Source: Massospora cicadina (taxonomy: Eukaryota; Entomophthoromycota; Entomophthoromycetes; Entomophthorales; Entomophthoraceae). From it: DNA of 64,000 bases. The notes beneath the pieces are model-generated. The model was not told where the DNA came from, ran no database searches, and saw nothing but the letters and a program-made list of their open reading frames with translations. This document shows, piece by piece, positions 46,058 through 58,493 of this stretch. Both the position numbers and the translations under genes were made by a program. Where the stretch lies: positions 1 to 64,000 of the forward strand of contig JAKSZP010009541.1 in the NCBI GenBank assembly GCA_022478985.1. The letters run 5' to 3'. The stretch's first letter is position 1, and the number at the start of each line of letters is the position of its first letter.

Positions 46058-47153
46058 TGTTAAAATCTTAGGTTCTTCACCGATTGATAGTTCCTAGGAT
46101 GGTTAACTGCACAAGTTCATTGTTGTGCAATCCTTTATGTTGTCTGATAATATATTCAATTGATAGTAGTATGAAGACTATTATCCGTAGTTAAATAGAT
46201 CACTAGTGTTGGGTCCAACGCTTGACCAGTATTCCTCCTCAAAATACTTAAGATGTCCTCAATAGGGATATGTTCCCTTATCCACCTAACTTGATCCACG
46301 CTCAGATCCTAGTTTATGGCCTCTCTCTGGTGACACACAATTGGCACAATTCCCAATCCAGCTCAGCTTCTCTTCTCAGGATCATCAATCCTACTCTTTA
46401 TCCTAAAGAGTCTCCAATTAAAGCAGATAGTAATAATTTCCTTTAAGATGAATAGAACTAGAAATGAATTCTGATAGAGTATATCTTACTAATTACTGTC
46501 TTTTTTATTAAGTGAATTCATAGGGAAATTTATACAGAGAATTTGGCGCCCAACCCTCAATTGGCATCTCATTGTTGAAATAATAGTTGTTGCCATTAAA
46601 TTACCCTTTGTCATCTCATCAGCGATGGTCTTCCCCATCCTGACTAGGATTCTGTCCTTAAACATCCTCAAGACATAAAATGAAAAGAGTCAGAAAAAGT
46701 GTCCCTAACGTTTTCCTCTCAATCCCAGAAAACTAACATATTTGGCAAACGATCTTCTTAGGTATTGGAACTTGTTACCCATTAAGGTAGGTCACAAACC
46801 AACTAATCAATTTGCTAGTTGCAGGTGGCATCACTCACCTCGCAACTTGATCTTTAAATTCCCAATCAGTTGGTGATGAAATACGACCCAACCCAATTGG
46901 TACACCTGATAGTTAATCATCAATCAACTATCAGATGCCCCCATTTTGTTGAAAAATCTGCCCAATGAGATCTTAAGCATTCACCCAGATTGATCCTCAA
47001 TGGATCAGAACCAGGAGAATTACCCAAAATACCCTGAACATTTTAACCTGAAATCAGGGTCAACTGATATCCAATTCACTTTTCTATAGGGAATTATCCC
47101 TAGCGACCCTTGGTAATCTAGATGGCCAAAAAATTTGGGCAAAAATCCCAACA
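46058..47153 (-). repeat. G 3' LTR
   Basis: Direct repeat of 54407-55501. Shared blocks include GATAATAGT..GAAGACTATTATCC and TGTGGTGACACACA-like sequence near 46330. It adjoins GATCCCCCCTCTTGCC (47154), which on the minus strand is a polypurine tract. Confidence 0.88.
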
Positions 47154-48850
47154 GATCCCCCCTCTTGCCTAGATTTCCAGCGATAAAAGGATCAGGGCAG
47201 GAGAATACCACTTCAGACACTAGGTCAAATACTTCTTTAGTTCAAGTGAAGCATGGTCAATTGATACTCAATGCTGCTTGGGATGACCTTCAGCGTGCAG
47301 CTCTCTTTCTCTTCCTTCTTGCTTTTACCTACTCATAGCGCAGTTCTCATGACCTTCTGTCATGCTGTGCTGATTGATTTACTCATGATGATATTTTTCT
47401 GGGATCTGGTTTTCTCACCATCAGGGCATATGACCCACTGTCATATTCATAATCCTTAGTCCAGTTCCCTCGATTTCCTGATTTTTCTATTCATCCTTAA
47501 CAGGAGATTCTTGCCTTTGATGTTTGTTTTGCAGCACAATTAATAATGCTCATTTATATTCGTCCTTGTTATTTTCTCACAAAGACCTCTTGGCTCATAT
47601 CATTCTTAATTATTCTCTGGGGAGCTTATCCCATTAACTTTGAGTTTAATTTCTCCAAAATTAGAGCTTAATTGATTTAAGAGTGAATGTAGACTATCAT
47701 AAAAGTCTGATAACCCCCTCTCGTCCAGCTCATATGTCAAATTTGGAGTCTCAGTACCAACAACTGCTTGATAGCATGTCTGATAAAAACCTTTGGCTCT
47801 TCCAGCTGATGAGTCAATCTTCGCGCTGGAACCTCTTCTATGGTCCTCCCAGGACTCATACTCCCAGTCATGTACCTGTGGCCAGTCCTTCCATGGAATT
47901 ATCAGAAAGGTATCCAACCCTGACAAAACCAGGGTTAGTGATTGTCTCGAATGACTTGTGACCATCCTTCATCAGTCATCAATTCCCAAGTTAGATCTCA
48001 AAACTCTCCTGGATTCAGCTCCATTTGCATATTCTCCTACCATCATCATCAAACCTCCTGAAGCAATGCCCTCTGCTCTTAATTGATCATTCCTCACTGT
48101 ACCAGACTTTCTTCTAGAGATCCTTTTCTGACTTACCCAGTACTACAAGCCAACTGTTTTTTCAACCAAACTAACTATTGGAAACAGCGAACATTTCAAA
48201 CTCCCCTATGCAGAATTGAGGGCCCAAGTAACTGAGGATCTGTCCATAGCTCTATACCCCTCTGATCTCAAAAACATCCTAGATTGAGATGCTGCAGCCT
48301 ATGCTCTTTGTTTTGCTGGCCAAGTTCTTCAAAGTTGGGCCACAAAGCTTCTAACCTCCCCTGACTTTCATCACTCATTCTGCTTTTGCTTCCAAGAAGC
48401 TCATAGTCATCATCTGCAAGATGCCATTTGATCCCTGCATGATTATCTCATTTTGGTGCATTCCATAGGTATCTTCCTCTGATGGCTTTAATAGGGGCAT
48501 GATTTGGCTATCCCCACCTAGTATTCCTTGCTTGATGCTGGCCAATATGCCCAATGTTCTTGACAAAGCCTGTCATCAGGCACTCAAGGCTAATCTTCTG
48601 GCTCCAATACCATATCAGGATTACTTGGGGTTATTTGCTGACTTCCTCTACTTTTTCTTTTGCTTCCCTCCCCATTCTAAGGTATCATGTTTGGCATGTT
48701 CTGATATTTCCATCTCTCTTTCACAAGTCGCTTTCTTGCAGAGATCAGCCTCCGCTCAACAAACTTGGTTTTAAAAAGGTCAATCCCTCGCTAGTGTCTA
48801 ATCTCACATAGATTTTGATGGTTTGTTTACTCCTACTGCAATTCATCCTA
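47090..48850 (+). pseudogene. G antisense ORF (unknown protein)
   Basis: Plus-strand counterpart of the F antisense ORF, in several frames: about 47135-47338, 47271-47459, 47683-47961 and 48499-48774. Matching pieces are LLPRFPAIKGSGQENTTSDT (F: a similar ..KGPGHENTASD), SSRWNLFYGPPRTHTPSHV near 47817 (F: DARQNLFYGPSRTHTLSLV), LRAQVTEDLSIALYPSDLKN near 48215 and DKACHQALKANLLAPIPYQD near 48559. Amino-acid similarity to F is clear across the whole length although both copies have stops. No known family recognised. Confidence 0.6.
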
Positions 48851-49019
48851 CCTCCCCTAAGAGGCAACATAGGCATAATCATCCCCAGAGTCAAGGATAA
48901 CTAATAAAAATAAGAATTTTATAATTATATCATTTTTTATTCATTTTTTAATAATCAATTAATATTTTTTACATTTTTTCTTCTTTTTTATATGGGGCTT
49001 GACCTTTTCTTGGTTCAGC

Positions 49020-49200
49020 GGTCAATCTTTTCTATTTTATTCCCCCAAACTGGTTCCTAGGTATACTTAGATCTACCAGTTTTCTATGGTTCAGAGGTCT
49101 TATTTTTAATACTTAACCATCTAGTTTGGTTCAGCAGTCCTTTTTTGGACTTGACCAAATCATCAGGACATAACCAATTGAATGGTTCAGTGGTCCTTTG
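49020..49200 (-). repeat. G hairpin repeat module
   Basis: On the minus strand it repeats GGACCACTGAACC, GGACTGCTGAACC and GACCTCTGAACC units with ATGGTT or TTGGTT partners and the ACCTAGGAACCAGTTTGG tail. Same position after integrase as module 2 of F. Confidence 0.68.
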
Positions 49201-49239
49201 GGAACTCTTTTTTATTATTTTTTTTTCAATAATCTATTG

Positions 49240-50480
49240 CCTTAAATACTTAGCATGGACTTTATTTACTATCTTTCCATCCAAGAAATTCTTGATGGAG
49301 TAGGCATCCATTACCATAATAGCAATAATCTCAAATGGACCTGACCACAATGCATTCAACTTGGTTCTTCTCCCAAAACCATGTGTATTGAAATAGGAAA
49401 CTCTTTCACCTATTTGGTATTCTGATAATACTGGTCAGTTCTTATCATCCATCATTTTTACTCGAATCCTTTTCTTTAAAGTCATATCATATGCTTGTGA
49501 TTACATTTTAATCAGGATATCTGGCAATTGGTTCATGTATTTCTCAGAACTCATCCCCTGATGTTGGTTCCACCACTAAATATAATATTGTTGGCAACGT
49601 GGCCTTCCTCCCATATAGAAACTCAAATGGCGTCTTTCCCATTACCATATGATAACTTATGTTTTAGGCAAATGTCAGTGAACTAAGGTGCATTCCCCAT
49701 GTGGAAGTTCTCCCTGCAACCAGCTTCCTCAGCGTCATGGCCAGCATTCCATTAACCCATTCTACCAGTACGTTCATCTCTGGCCAGTAATGTACAGACA
49801 TGACTCCTCGGATCCCCATTATTTATTCAATTGCAGGATCACATGAGACATGAAATTTGTTCTATTATTTCTCAGCAAGACCTGCAGGCATCCGTGTCAG
49901 TATAAACTTGATCTAGGATAAACTTCGCAGCGCTTGTAGTGTCTACTTTCACCAGGGCCTTCATCTTGACCCATCTTTTCAGATGGTCAATCGCAACTAT
50001 GATGTATTTAAACCCCCTGTGCTCATAGCCAGTGGTCCTATCACACCAATGGGCACCGTATGCCAAACAAATCCAGGGTGGATCAGTTATTATTCAGTCA
50101 TGTTCTTGTGCGGCTTGTGCAACTGGCAAACTACACAACAAGCCAAATAGTTCACTACATTGTAGTTGATGGACTCCCAGCAGTAATACTGGCAAATATG
50201 ATTGGTCAACTTCCTCAGGCCTCCATTCCTGACAACCTTATGAGCAGCTTAAATGATAGCCGCTTGTTACAATGGCTTTGGGAATAGTAATTACTTCCCA
50301 TAGATTGTCTTGAAACTTGTTCATTCATGGTCTCGGGGTTTTCCATTGCTTTTTGAAGTGTGTCTTGGATTTCTCAGGGTTCTCATTCCAGATTTAACCA
50401 TTGACCATTCTCTGGAACAGTTCTTTTGCAAGCTGGTATACCACTTGGACCATTGGTAACCACGATAAGCCGTCCACATT
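49240..50480 (-). pseudogene. G integrase relic
   Basis: Minus strand. The core reads FKYIIVAIDHLKRWVKMKAL near 50011-49952, then FILDQVYTDTDACRSC. The segment near 49840-49690 covers the second catalytic part (NGSNF-like, then MSVHYWPEMNVLVEWVNGML) and THHMVMGKTPFEFLYGRKAT near 49630-49590. The C-terminal end near 49320-49250 corresponds to the NQIHDKYLKRWI end of F. Broken by stops. Confidence 0.8.
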
Positions 50481-52000
50481 TTGATGAGAAGCTCCAGCTT
50501 GGTGGACAATCTCATAATTTTAAGCCTGTAGTGTAAGTGCCCATCGTGCCAGTCATCCTTCTGGTTCTCTTAAATTGTGTAGCCAACGCAACAAGGAGTG
50601 GTCCATCACCACTTTAAAGTGTGTTCCAAGGATATACACCCAAAACTGTTTACAAGAGTAAATAACCGCAGAGCATTTGCGCTCAGTCATGGTGTAATTC
50701 CTCTCAGCTGCAGAGAGTGTCCAGCTCACATAACCACTAGATGTTCATCCCCAAATTCATCTACTTGGCTCAGTATAGCGCCAATTATTGTTAATAAATC
50801 ATCAGTTTGTATTATGAGTTCTTGATCAAAATCTGGATATTTAAAAATCAGAGAATCTATTAAATACTGGCATGATTCATTGAAGGAACTCTGGGCCTCT
50901 TCACTCCAAATGAATCCTTTTTGGATCCTTCAGCAAATGAAAGAGGGGCTCAGCAATCTTTACAAAATCCTAAATCAATCTTCTATAGTATCCAACCATT
51001 ACGAGGAACATTTGGATATCTCAGACACTCTTCTGTAAAGCTATTCAATCTATGGCTTTCTTTCTGGGCTTGCAGCTGAAGTCTGATTTAGTTGATTATG
51101 AATCCCAGGTATTCTAACTCTTATTTGAAGAAGTGACACTTCCTTGACTTGATCTTCAGGTTGGCCACGGGTAGTCATTTGAAAGCTTCCACCAACTGTT
51201 GTAAATGGTCAGTAAATGTCCTACTGAACACATTTATATCGTCCAAGTACACCAGGACGCATGATAACTTCGTCATTTAGTATGGTGTCCATGGCCCTCT
51301 GGAACGTTGCAGGCGCATTGCATAGACCCTGAGGCATACTCGTCAGTTGATAAAGCCCCTGCGCGGTTATAATTGTGCATTTCTCTTGGTCTTCTTTTGG
51401 CAAATTGATTTCCTAGTATCCTGATATTAGATCTATTGTGGAGAAATACTTCAGTTCTCCCAAGTGATCTAGTGCATCATTGATTCTTGGTAGTGGGTAC
51501 AAATCCTTCTTCATAATCCTTTTCAGCTTCCATAATCAATCACTACCCAATTAAAGATGTCCTTCTTCTTCACAATAAGTATAGGGCTCGCTCAGGGACT
51601 TGACGATAATACTAAAATCCCATACCTCACTGCTTTGCTGATTGCTTCTTCCACTACCGCTTCAGCCACCTTTGACCATCAAATTTGTCTCATTCTTGTT
51701 AGCAAATCTTCCATGGTATTGACGTTATGGATTACATATCTTACGCATCCCAAATCATGGTTGTCATGGAAAAATACTTCCTGATAATTGCCAAATAATT
51801 TGAGCACCTCCTCCTGCTGTCTATCCATCAGATCAACGAGTTGGTCTCAATAAACTAATAAATTAATACTTTTGGTCATCCCTGCCAGTAATCCCATTTC
51901 ATTGAGGCTCCCAAAGTCATGGAATTTCCTCAATTCAGCCGTCGTGATTAGATGAACAAATATGACGATCTGATTCTTCTCAATCTTCATCAGTTTTTCA
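50481..52000 (-). pseudogene. G RT and RNase H relic
   Basis: Minus strand. RT: a 60-codon frame at 51403-51221 holds PKEDQEKCTIITAQGLYQLT, MPQGLCNAPATFQRAMDTIL. Upstream, RIMKKDLYPLPRI is near 51510 and SLILIVKKKDIFNW near 51570. RNase H at about 50830-50500 includes TERKCSAVIYSCKQFWVYIL, VMDHSLLRWLHNL and YEIVHQAGASHQNVDGLS near 50520-50465. Same lineage as F. Confidence 0.82.
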
Positions 52001-52279
52001 TCAAATTCTCCAGAAGAACTCAAATTTCTCCATAGCCTAGCATAATTATACCAGGAGCCACCAATACTCTACTTTGGACTTCTTCCAGGGGCTTCCAACT
52101 TCCCCATAAAGCAGCTCCAGTATCTCCAATGTCAACCCCATGTCAACTATTATCTGTGATCCCGGCGGTATAGTTCTCACACTCAATGCTCAATGGAATT
52201 CCCTGATATTCTAGGATTTCTGTCAGCATTTCTCATTGCTTCTGGCCAACTAGTTTTTATCAAATTGGGACAATGCCGT

Positions 52280-52720
52280 CATTGTATATCAGTTTGATGA
52301 AGTTATTTCTCCTAGTCTGTGGAGCTTCTTCATCTTTATGATAAACCAATGGTAACGTCTGACCCAATACAGTCAACATACTATCATCAAAGTTACAAGT
52401 AACTCTGAATTTTATATATTTTCATTCCTGATCAGAATATCATAGTTTTGGTTGGCCAAAACTATTGCTGGGGCGGATACCACTAAAGATCCAAATTAAA
52501 GTGGTAGAGTACAATACGCTCCTTAGAAAATGGTGGTATTTGGCACAGCTGTCCCATATTCTTTCTTGTGTTCTAAATTGGGGGAAATCTTCATCCTCTT
52601 CACCAGCTTGGTTGAAACAATGTTGATGGGCGCTCCACTGTCAGCTATCACCCTCACCCATACTCAATAAACTAATATATCTATATATGTACACTTGGAG
52701 TATTGTAGAAATTGTATTTA
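52280..52720 (-). pseudogene. G protease relic
   Basis: The minus strand near 52655-52595 reads RVIADSGAPINIVSTKLVKR: an aspartic-protease active site (DSGA) followed by the usual hydrophobic segment. It gives the family's protease, which is not recognisable in F. Confidence 0.75.
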
Positions 52721-52889
52721 CTGAGTGTATAGCGGTATTATTTGCAAATCAAGGGTGTGAATTATTTGAGCTGATAGATCAGGAAACAATTCCTTGATCA
52801 CGCCAAGAGGGAATGACAGGTTTGCCTCATCTAATTTGTCTTCAGTCAATTCTTCTGGATTATCTGCAGCTCAAATCTTGTCCACCAGC

Positions 52890-54400
52890 TGTCATGCGTA
52901 CAGACGAGCAACTTCTTTAATTACTTCAGGGTCAATCCCCTTTTCTCCAGATCTGGTTACTGCGTTCACATCTAAATTAACCACTTGATATAGCTGATCC
53001 TGCTTGTCATCATCAACAAACAGATCACTGATGTCAAATTCTTTGTGCATAATATTAGGAGTAACAGGTTTTTTCTGCAGCTCTAGAATGTTTCCCATCT
53101 AGGCTGCAGGCCCTTTCCTGACTCCTATGCAGGTTTAGACTCTTTCACTTGGACCACATTGATCTATTCTTTAGTTTTCTTGTAATGCACCACAAAATGT
53201 CCTTTTCCTCAACTCTGGTAACATTTTTTTCTTCTTATTGATCTGCTTAAGCTCTTCAGGCTTATTTCCTGAAACAGTTCAGTTATTCAACTACTTAGTA
53301 CCCTTAGCCCCCTTTTTAGGATTCAAATTTTGTACTGGGTTTGATTTGAAACTTCTATTTGGAGCATCAAAGGTAGCTCCCAGTATTTTCAAATAATCCA
53401 CCATCTGAGATGTGATAATCTCCATTGCAACACAAAAACATCATTTTATGCAAATTGCGATAAGGCTGAAGGGCTGCTTGCAGCACGATACATGCATCAA
53501 AATCATACAGCACTTTCACTCCAACCAAAATCTGTGATTCTTGGTAGACTTATTGGCAAAACTTGCTAAGGATTACCTTATGAAATTGAATTCCCATGAA
53601 TTCTTGCTTGCACTTGGACATGTGCGTGGGACTTCCAATTTTTTTATAATGGCCACCATGGCCTCTAAGTATGACCAGCTGTCCCCCTCTAGATGGGGCA
53701 ACGCTAGGTTCTGACAATTGGTATCCAAGCAATTCATCACTGTCAAATCCTTTTGATGATTACCATAACTAAACATTGTCATGTCAGATAATCAGAAAAA
53801 TTCAGGGGCGTTATCTAGATGAAAAGTAGGTGATTTTGGCGTCACTTTAACATCCTCCAAAGTTTCTCTAGCCACCACTCTTGATTTAGCTACTTTCTAA
53901 CTTGAGGAGTAATTTTGAGAGTCAGTTCCAAAATGACTATGAAAGCAGGTGGCATATTTCTTGAGGTAGTCATCTTTTAACTGCTGTCCATGGAGTTCTT
54001 CCTTTGGTTTCAGTTACCACATGTAGCTCAAATTCACATTTGTGAGTCTTCAACTCCTTGATTTTCTTAATCAGCCGCACTATATCTGCACTTAATGCCT
54101 GTAATCAAATGCAATCCGCTTCACGTTCTGTCTTCAAGAATGACACTTCTCAAACTACATATCCTTCCTTTTTCTTCAATGACGTTAATTTTCATAGTAA
54201 TTCATTGCCAAAACTAGCAACAGTTTTGACCCCTTCCTTGATCTTGGTACTCTCTCCTCCAAGGCAGTAAATTTTTGATGATCTGAAGATTTCAAGGCGT
54301 TCTGATTGACAGTTGACAACCCCATCCATAGTTTTCTAATTTGTCCTTGTATGACATAGTGTCCTAGTATATCCTACTCAACTACACCCCTGTAGTGAGC
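52890..54400 (-). pseudogene. G gag-like region
   Basis: Minus strand between the 5' LTR and protease. Pieces: a coiled-coil-like region near 54330-54020, a capsid-like frame at 53782-53550 (NCLDTNCQNLALPHLEGDSW, then IKKLEVPRTC) and a degraded CCHC knuckle near 53215-53170 (KGHFVVHY-like). Another frame at 53098-52892 is acidic and hydrophilic. The order fits gag but no single segment is diagnostic. Confidence 0.5.
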
Positions 54401-54406
54401 ACCAAT

Positions 54407-55501
54407 TGTTAAGATCCTAGGTTCTTTACCAATTGATAGTTTCCATGATGGTTAACTGCACAGATTCAATGTTGTGCAATCCTTTGCATTGTCTGATATT
54501 ATATTCATTTGATAATAGTATGAAGACTATTATCCATAGTTGAATAGTCATAGGTGTTGGGTCCAATGCTTGACCAGTAACCTCCTCGAGATACTTAAGA
54601 TGTCCTCAATAGGATTTTTTCCCTTATCCACCTAACTTGATCCACGCTCAGATCCAAGTTTATGGCCTCTCTCTGGTGACACACAGTTGGCAGAAATTCT
54701 CAATCCAGCTCAGCTTCTCTTCTCAGGAACCTTGATCCTTACTCTTTATTCCAAAGAGTCTCCAATTAAAGCACACATCAATAATTTCCTTAAAGATGAA
54801 TAGAACTAGAAATGAATTCTGATAGAGTACATTATACTAATTACTGGGTTTTTTATTCAGTGAATTCTTAGGGTAATTGATAGTGGGAATTTGGTGCCAA
54901 ACCCTCAGTTGGCACCACATTGATGAAATGGCAGATGTTGCCATTGAATTACCCTTTGTCATCTCATCAGCGATGGTCTTCCCCACCCTGGCTAGAATTC
55001 AGTCATTGGACATCCTTGAGACTTAAAATGGAAAGAGTCAGAAAACGTAACCCTAACATTTTCCTCTTGATCCCAGCAAACCAACCATATTTGGCAAACG
55101 ACCTGCATAGGTATTGGAACTTGTTACCCATTAAGGTAGGTCACAAACCAACTAATCAATTTGCTAGTTGCAGGTGTCATCACTCACCTCACAACTTGAT
55201 ATTTAAATTCTCAATTAGTTGGTGATGAAATATGACATTCCCAATCATTACACCTAATAGTCAATCATTGATAAACTATCAGATGGCCCATTTTGTTGGC
55301 AATTCTGCTCAAAGAGAACATAAGCATTTACCCAAATCAATCTCAACAGATCAGAACCAGGAGATTTACCTAAAATTCCCCAAAGATTGTTAACTCAAAA
55401 TCAGGGTCAACTGATATCCAATTCATTTTTGCTATAGGAAATTATTCCCTAGTGACCCTTGATAATCTAGATGGCTGGAAATGTAGGCAAAAATTCCAAC
55501 A
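54407..55501 (-). repeat. G 5' LTR
   Basis: 1095 bp direct repeat of 46058-47153. On the minus strand it is followed by TTGGTGCTCACTACAGGGG, a primer-binding-site candidate whose second half also follows the F 5' LTR. Confidence 0.88.
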
Positions 55502-55627
55502 AGTAGGAAGAGGAGAATTTAAGGGATATTAAGCACTGGCTTGGACCTGGCCCCTGCAGTAATCCCAATTAGTTGTCTTGGTAAGAGTGTTTGTGAAGGA
55601 TAATCTTTAACAGCTTTGAATCAAATT
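55502..55627. other. Spacer between G and LINE
   Basis: Short flanking DNA, AT-rich, no feature seen beyond the G target duplication at 55502-55506. Confidence 0.5.
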
Positions 55628-55646
55628 ATAAAAATTTCATATTTTA
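55628..55646. repeat. LINE target-site duplication, 5' copy
   Basis: ATAAAAATTTCATATTTTA, identical to 60941-60959. A perfect 19-bp duplication marks target-primed insertion; a few A/T bases may overlap the LINE tail. Confidence 0.9.
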
Positions 55647-55740
55647 AACTTTTCTTTCTCGTTGCAAACACTTTTGCAACCCATTCAATTCAAGACTAAA
55701 TCTAGTTTGATAATCTCATAGAGGGTATTAGTCTGCGCCC

Positions 55741-57098
55741 ATGTCTGGGAGCAGTTGGGCAAGCAAGGCAAGAGGAGCAGGCGGAAGGCCCGCGGCCTCT
55801 AACATTCAAAAACGCCCCAGAGAATCCGGCGGAATATAAAAAAATCTAAAAAAACCGGCGGTCACAATTTCCCCGGAGATACTCGCGTGGCAAGCACGAT
55901 GCAACCAGTACATCAATACGCCACATTCCCAGCCACTTTTGTCGGTGGAATTTGGAGTCCGTGTGTATCTGGACATCCAAAAAATGGCCCTATGGGAAAA
56001 ATTTTGTGAAGATGTACACAAAATTTTCCTGACCGCGGTGTACGTTGCACCTCACTCCATGTCACGCGGTTGGCTGGACCTAGGTTTTGAAAGCAAAATA
56101 GCAGCAGACGAGGCTGCAGCAGTGCGCGTAGTGGTCGACCTCCCGAAGGGCAACGGGTCGTCAAAACTAAATGCACCAGATGGACAAAATCAAACCAAAT
56201 TTTCCTCACGTTTGACTTTTTGCCTACTACGGTAAAACGTGACATTTTGGAGCAACACCTGAAAGATGGTCTCGCCATATATGGTGAAACACAATCTTTC
56301 AAAATGCAATGTTTCACGCTGATGCCACACCTGTGCACCGGCAAAGCCATCACAGTTCTGACCCCAACTGAGGAGATCGCGAAGGACCTAACCCAGATCC
56401 CGCACTCCACCTTTATTGATATCGCAGGGCACACCACCCACCCATTCCGGGTAACCGTGGACAGCGCGCCCCCCATTTGCACCCACTGTGACACGTTCAG
56501 CCATAAGGCACATGCATGCCCCATTAAAGAGGGCATTACATTCCAAGAGCACCCCTCGGCGGCCATGGCCAGCAGAGAGGCGCACTACAAACCAACCGCA
56601 AGCACCAAAGAGGCTTTCCTGTGGGGAGCACAAGGCTGCTACCTATTGGTAAAGCCCATCTCCCCGCAGGAGCAGAAGAAGGCCAAGCAGGCCCATAGGA
56701 CTGCAGCCAAGGAAGCGGCCAAGGTCACCACCACCATCCCACACTCACAATGCCAGGAGGACATGGAGACCTTCGCGGTGGAAGCAACTCAGGAATCCAT
56801 CACCCAATCAGATTGGGAGGCCCAAGCCGAACGGGCCACTCAATCCGAGGATCTGATGGGAGATTCGATCTCACCCAATCGCTGCACCCAAGCCCCAGTT
56901 GAAACCGACTTGGGACCTATCCCAAACAAAAAAAAATTTTTTTTGCCCCACTCGACGGTGCACCGAACTTATCTGCACCACAAAAAATTCATCCGATGTC
57001 AGGAAAACAAAAAGCAAAGGCCAAAGCCAATGCGACTCTTTCTGCAAAAATTAACAAAAACCCCGATAGCATTGCTGCTAATACCCGCGCTGCTGTGA
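55741..57098 (+). pseudogene. LINE ORF1 (nucleic-acid-binding protein), frameshifted
   Basis: Starts at ATG 55741 (SGSSWASKARGAGGRP), with a stop near 55837, then VEFGVRVYLDIQKMALWEKF near 55943. A frameshift near 56210 moves to the 292-codon frame 56220-57098. The second frame has PTTVKRDILEQHLKDGLAIY and a CCHC zinc knuckle (CTHCDTFSHKAHACP at about 56478-56522). A Lys/Glu-rich region follows, and a basic C-terminus. Layout fits an L1/Tx1 ORF1 that binds the LINE RNA. ORF2 begins 65 bp after its stop. Confidence 0.8.
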
Positions 57099-57163
57099 AA
57101 GCCCGCGGGGACCTGGAAGAGGCTGGTGGGCCAGGGGGCCCACCCCCTCGCACCTAAGGTGCA

Positions 57164-58490
57164 ATGGGGGAATCCTTCACTCTAGGGATGCTGAATATCA
57201 CTGGACTCAAGGCCTCCCCATCCTGGGCTAGGAAACTGAGTTTTTTACAAAATAATTTACCCGTGGATATCCTGGCCATCCAGGAAACCCACTGTCCATG
57301 AGGTTCCAAGGATGCTTGGAAAACAATGCTCCTACCATCCCTATCCTTTTGGTCAAAGCACTGTGGGGTGCTAATTCAGAAAAACAATTCTTTCAAATTT
57401 ACATCTTCAGAAACATTCCTAAATGACCGTGTGCTCATTGTCACCTTCTCATGGGCCAATGTTGCACACACAATTGTCAACATTTATGCCCCAAATGGTG
57501 CACAAGAGCGTCAGGAATTTTTCTCGTCGGTCAAATCCCTCCCGCTACCCCTGATTCTTTCCTAATCGGTGACATGAACTGTTGGCTAACCTCACCAACG
57601 GACCGGTGGCCACCCTCACCCCACGCCCCACAGGGTCACGTAGAACTACGCGTTCTAAAAGCCACCCTTGGGTTAATGGATGCGCTGCTGTGACATGCCC
57701 CACTGCTCAAAAACATGACGCGTCCCCACATCCACAATGGCCAATTAAGGTCCATGACCCGCATTGACCTTATTCTAGCGCCAGCGGAATTCCAACCCCA
57801 CATCTCCCACTTCAAAACAACGAAAATGGAATTCTCCAACCACCGACTGGTCTCGATAACATACCACTTACCCGTCACAGTTGCAAAGGCCCCACATTGG
57901 TGCAAAATCTGCCCCCCAGAGCTAGCGTCACCAGGATTTTCCACGTGGGTAGAAGAGGCAACTTTGACAAAATTGTTTGTTGCACTGTTTTGTGCGGACC
58001 CCATTTCCACATGGGCAACTTTCAAAAAAGACACCATCTGCCACTATCGCCATCTCTCATCCAAACGCTCATGAGCCACATCGGCGGTTATATCGCGCGC
58101 GCTGGTGGAATTGGCCCACTTGGAGTCCAACATTCCAGCCTCAGGATATAGCTCTGCATGGGGCCAGAAGTGGGCGGAGGCAGCAGCCCACCTCAACGCA
58201 CTTGAAAGGCAACACAAACATTGGGTTTGTGTCCAATACAGGGCCACATGCATCACTAAAGGTGACAAGTGCACCGCATACTTCTTCAAAAAATTTTTGC
58301 ACCACGCCAGAGCGTGGCCTGCACACAGGTGTGAAGATCGGATAATTCTATCGTGGACACACCAGCCAAAGTGGCAATCAAAATGCAAAGATATTACTCC
58401 AAGTTATACCGAGCCGAACCAATTCAGCCGGCTGAAATGGCGGAATTTCTTGACAGAGCTCATATCTGCACCGTTTTCTGATACCCGGAA
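57164..58490 (+). pseudogene. LINE ORF2 endonuclease part
   Basis: Apurinic-type endonuclease that would nick the target DNA. Motifs in order: LGMLNITGLKASPSWARK, LAIQETHC at about 57272-57295, NIYAPNGAQERQEFF near 57481, GDMN at 57571-57582, RIDLILAP near 57757 and SNHRLV near 57835 (the catalytic SDH is SNH here). A stop follows QETHCP at 57298, and frames shift near 57560, 57700 and 58070. Start taken at ATG 57164 just after ORF1. Confidence 0.82.
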
Positions 58491-58493
58491 ATA

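Larger units (their letters stand above)
46058..55501 (-). mobile_element. Element G: second copy of the F family
   Basis: 9.4 kb, minus strand, LTRs at 46058-47153 and 54407-55501 (1096 and 1095 bp). Gag-like, protease, RT, RNase H and integrase relics lie on the minus strand and an antisense ORF on the plus strand, as in F. LTR ends: TGTTGGG-like on the minus strand start and CTTAACA end. Target duplication ATTAG/AGTAG, 4 of 5. Confidence 0.9.

Noticed and set aside
55913..56566. 217-codon minus-strand open frame
   Set aside because: It is antisense to the LINE ORF1, whose zinc knuckle and layout are clear. Long antisense frames are common in GC-rich coding DNA.
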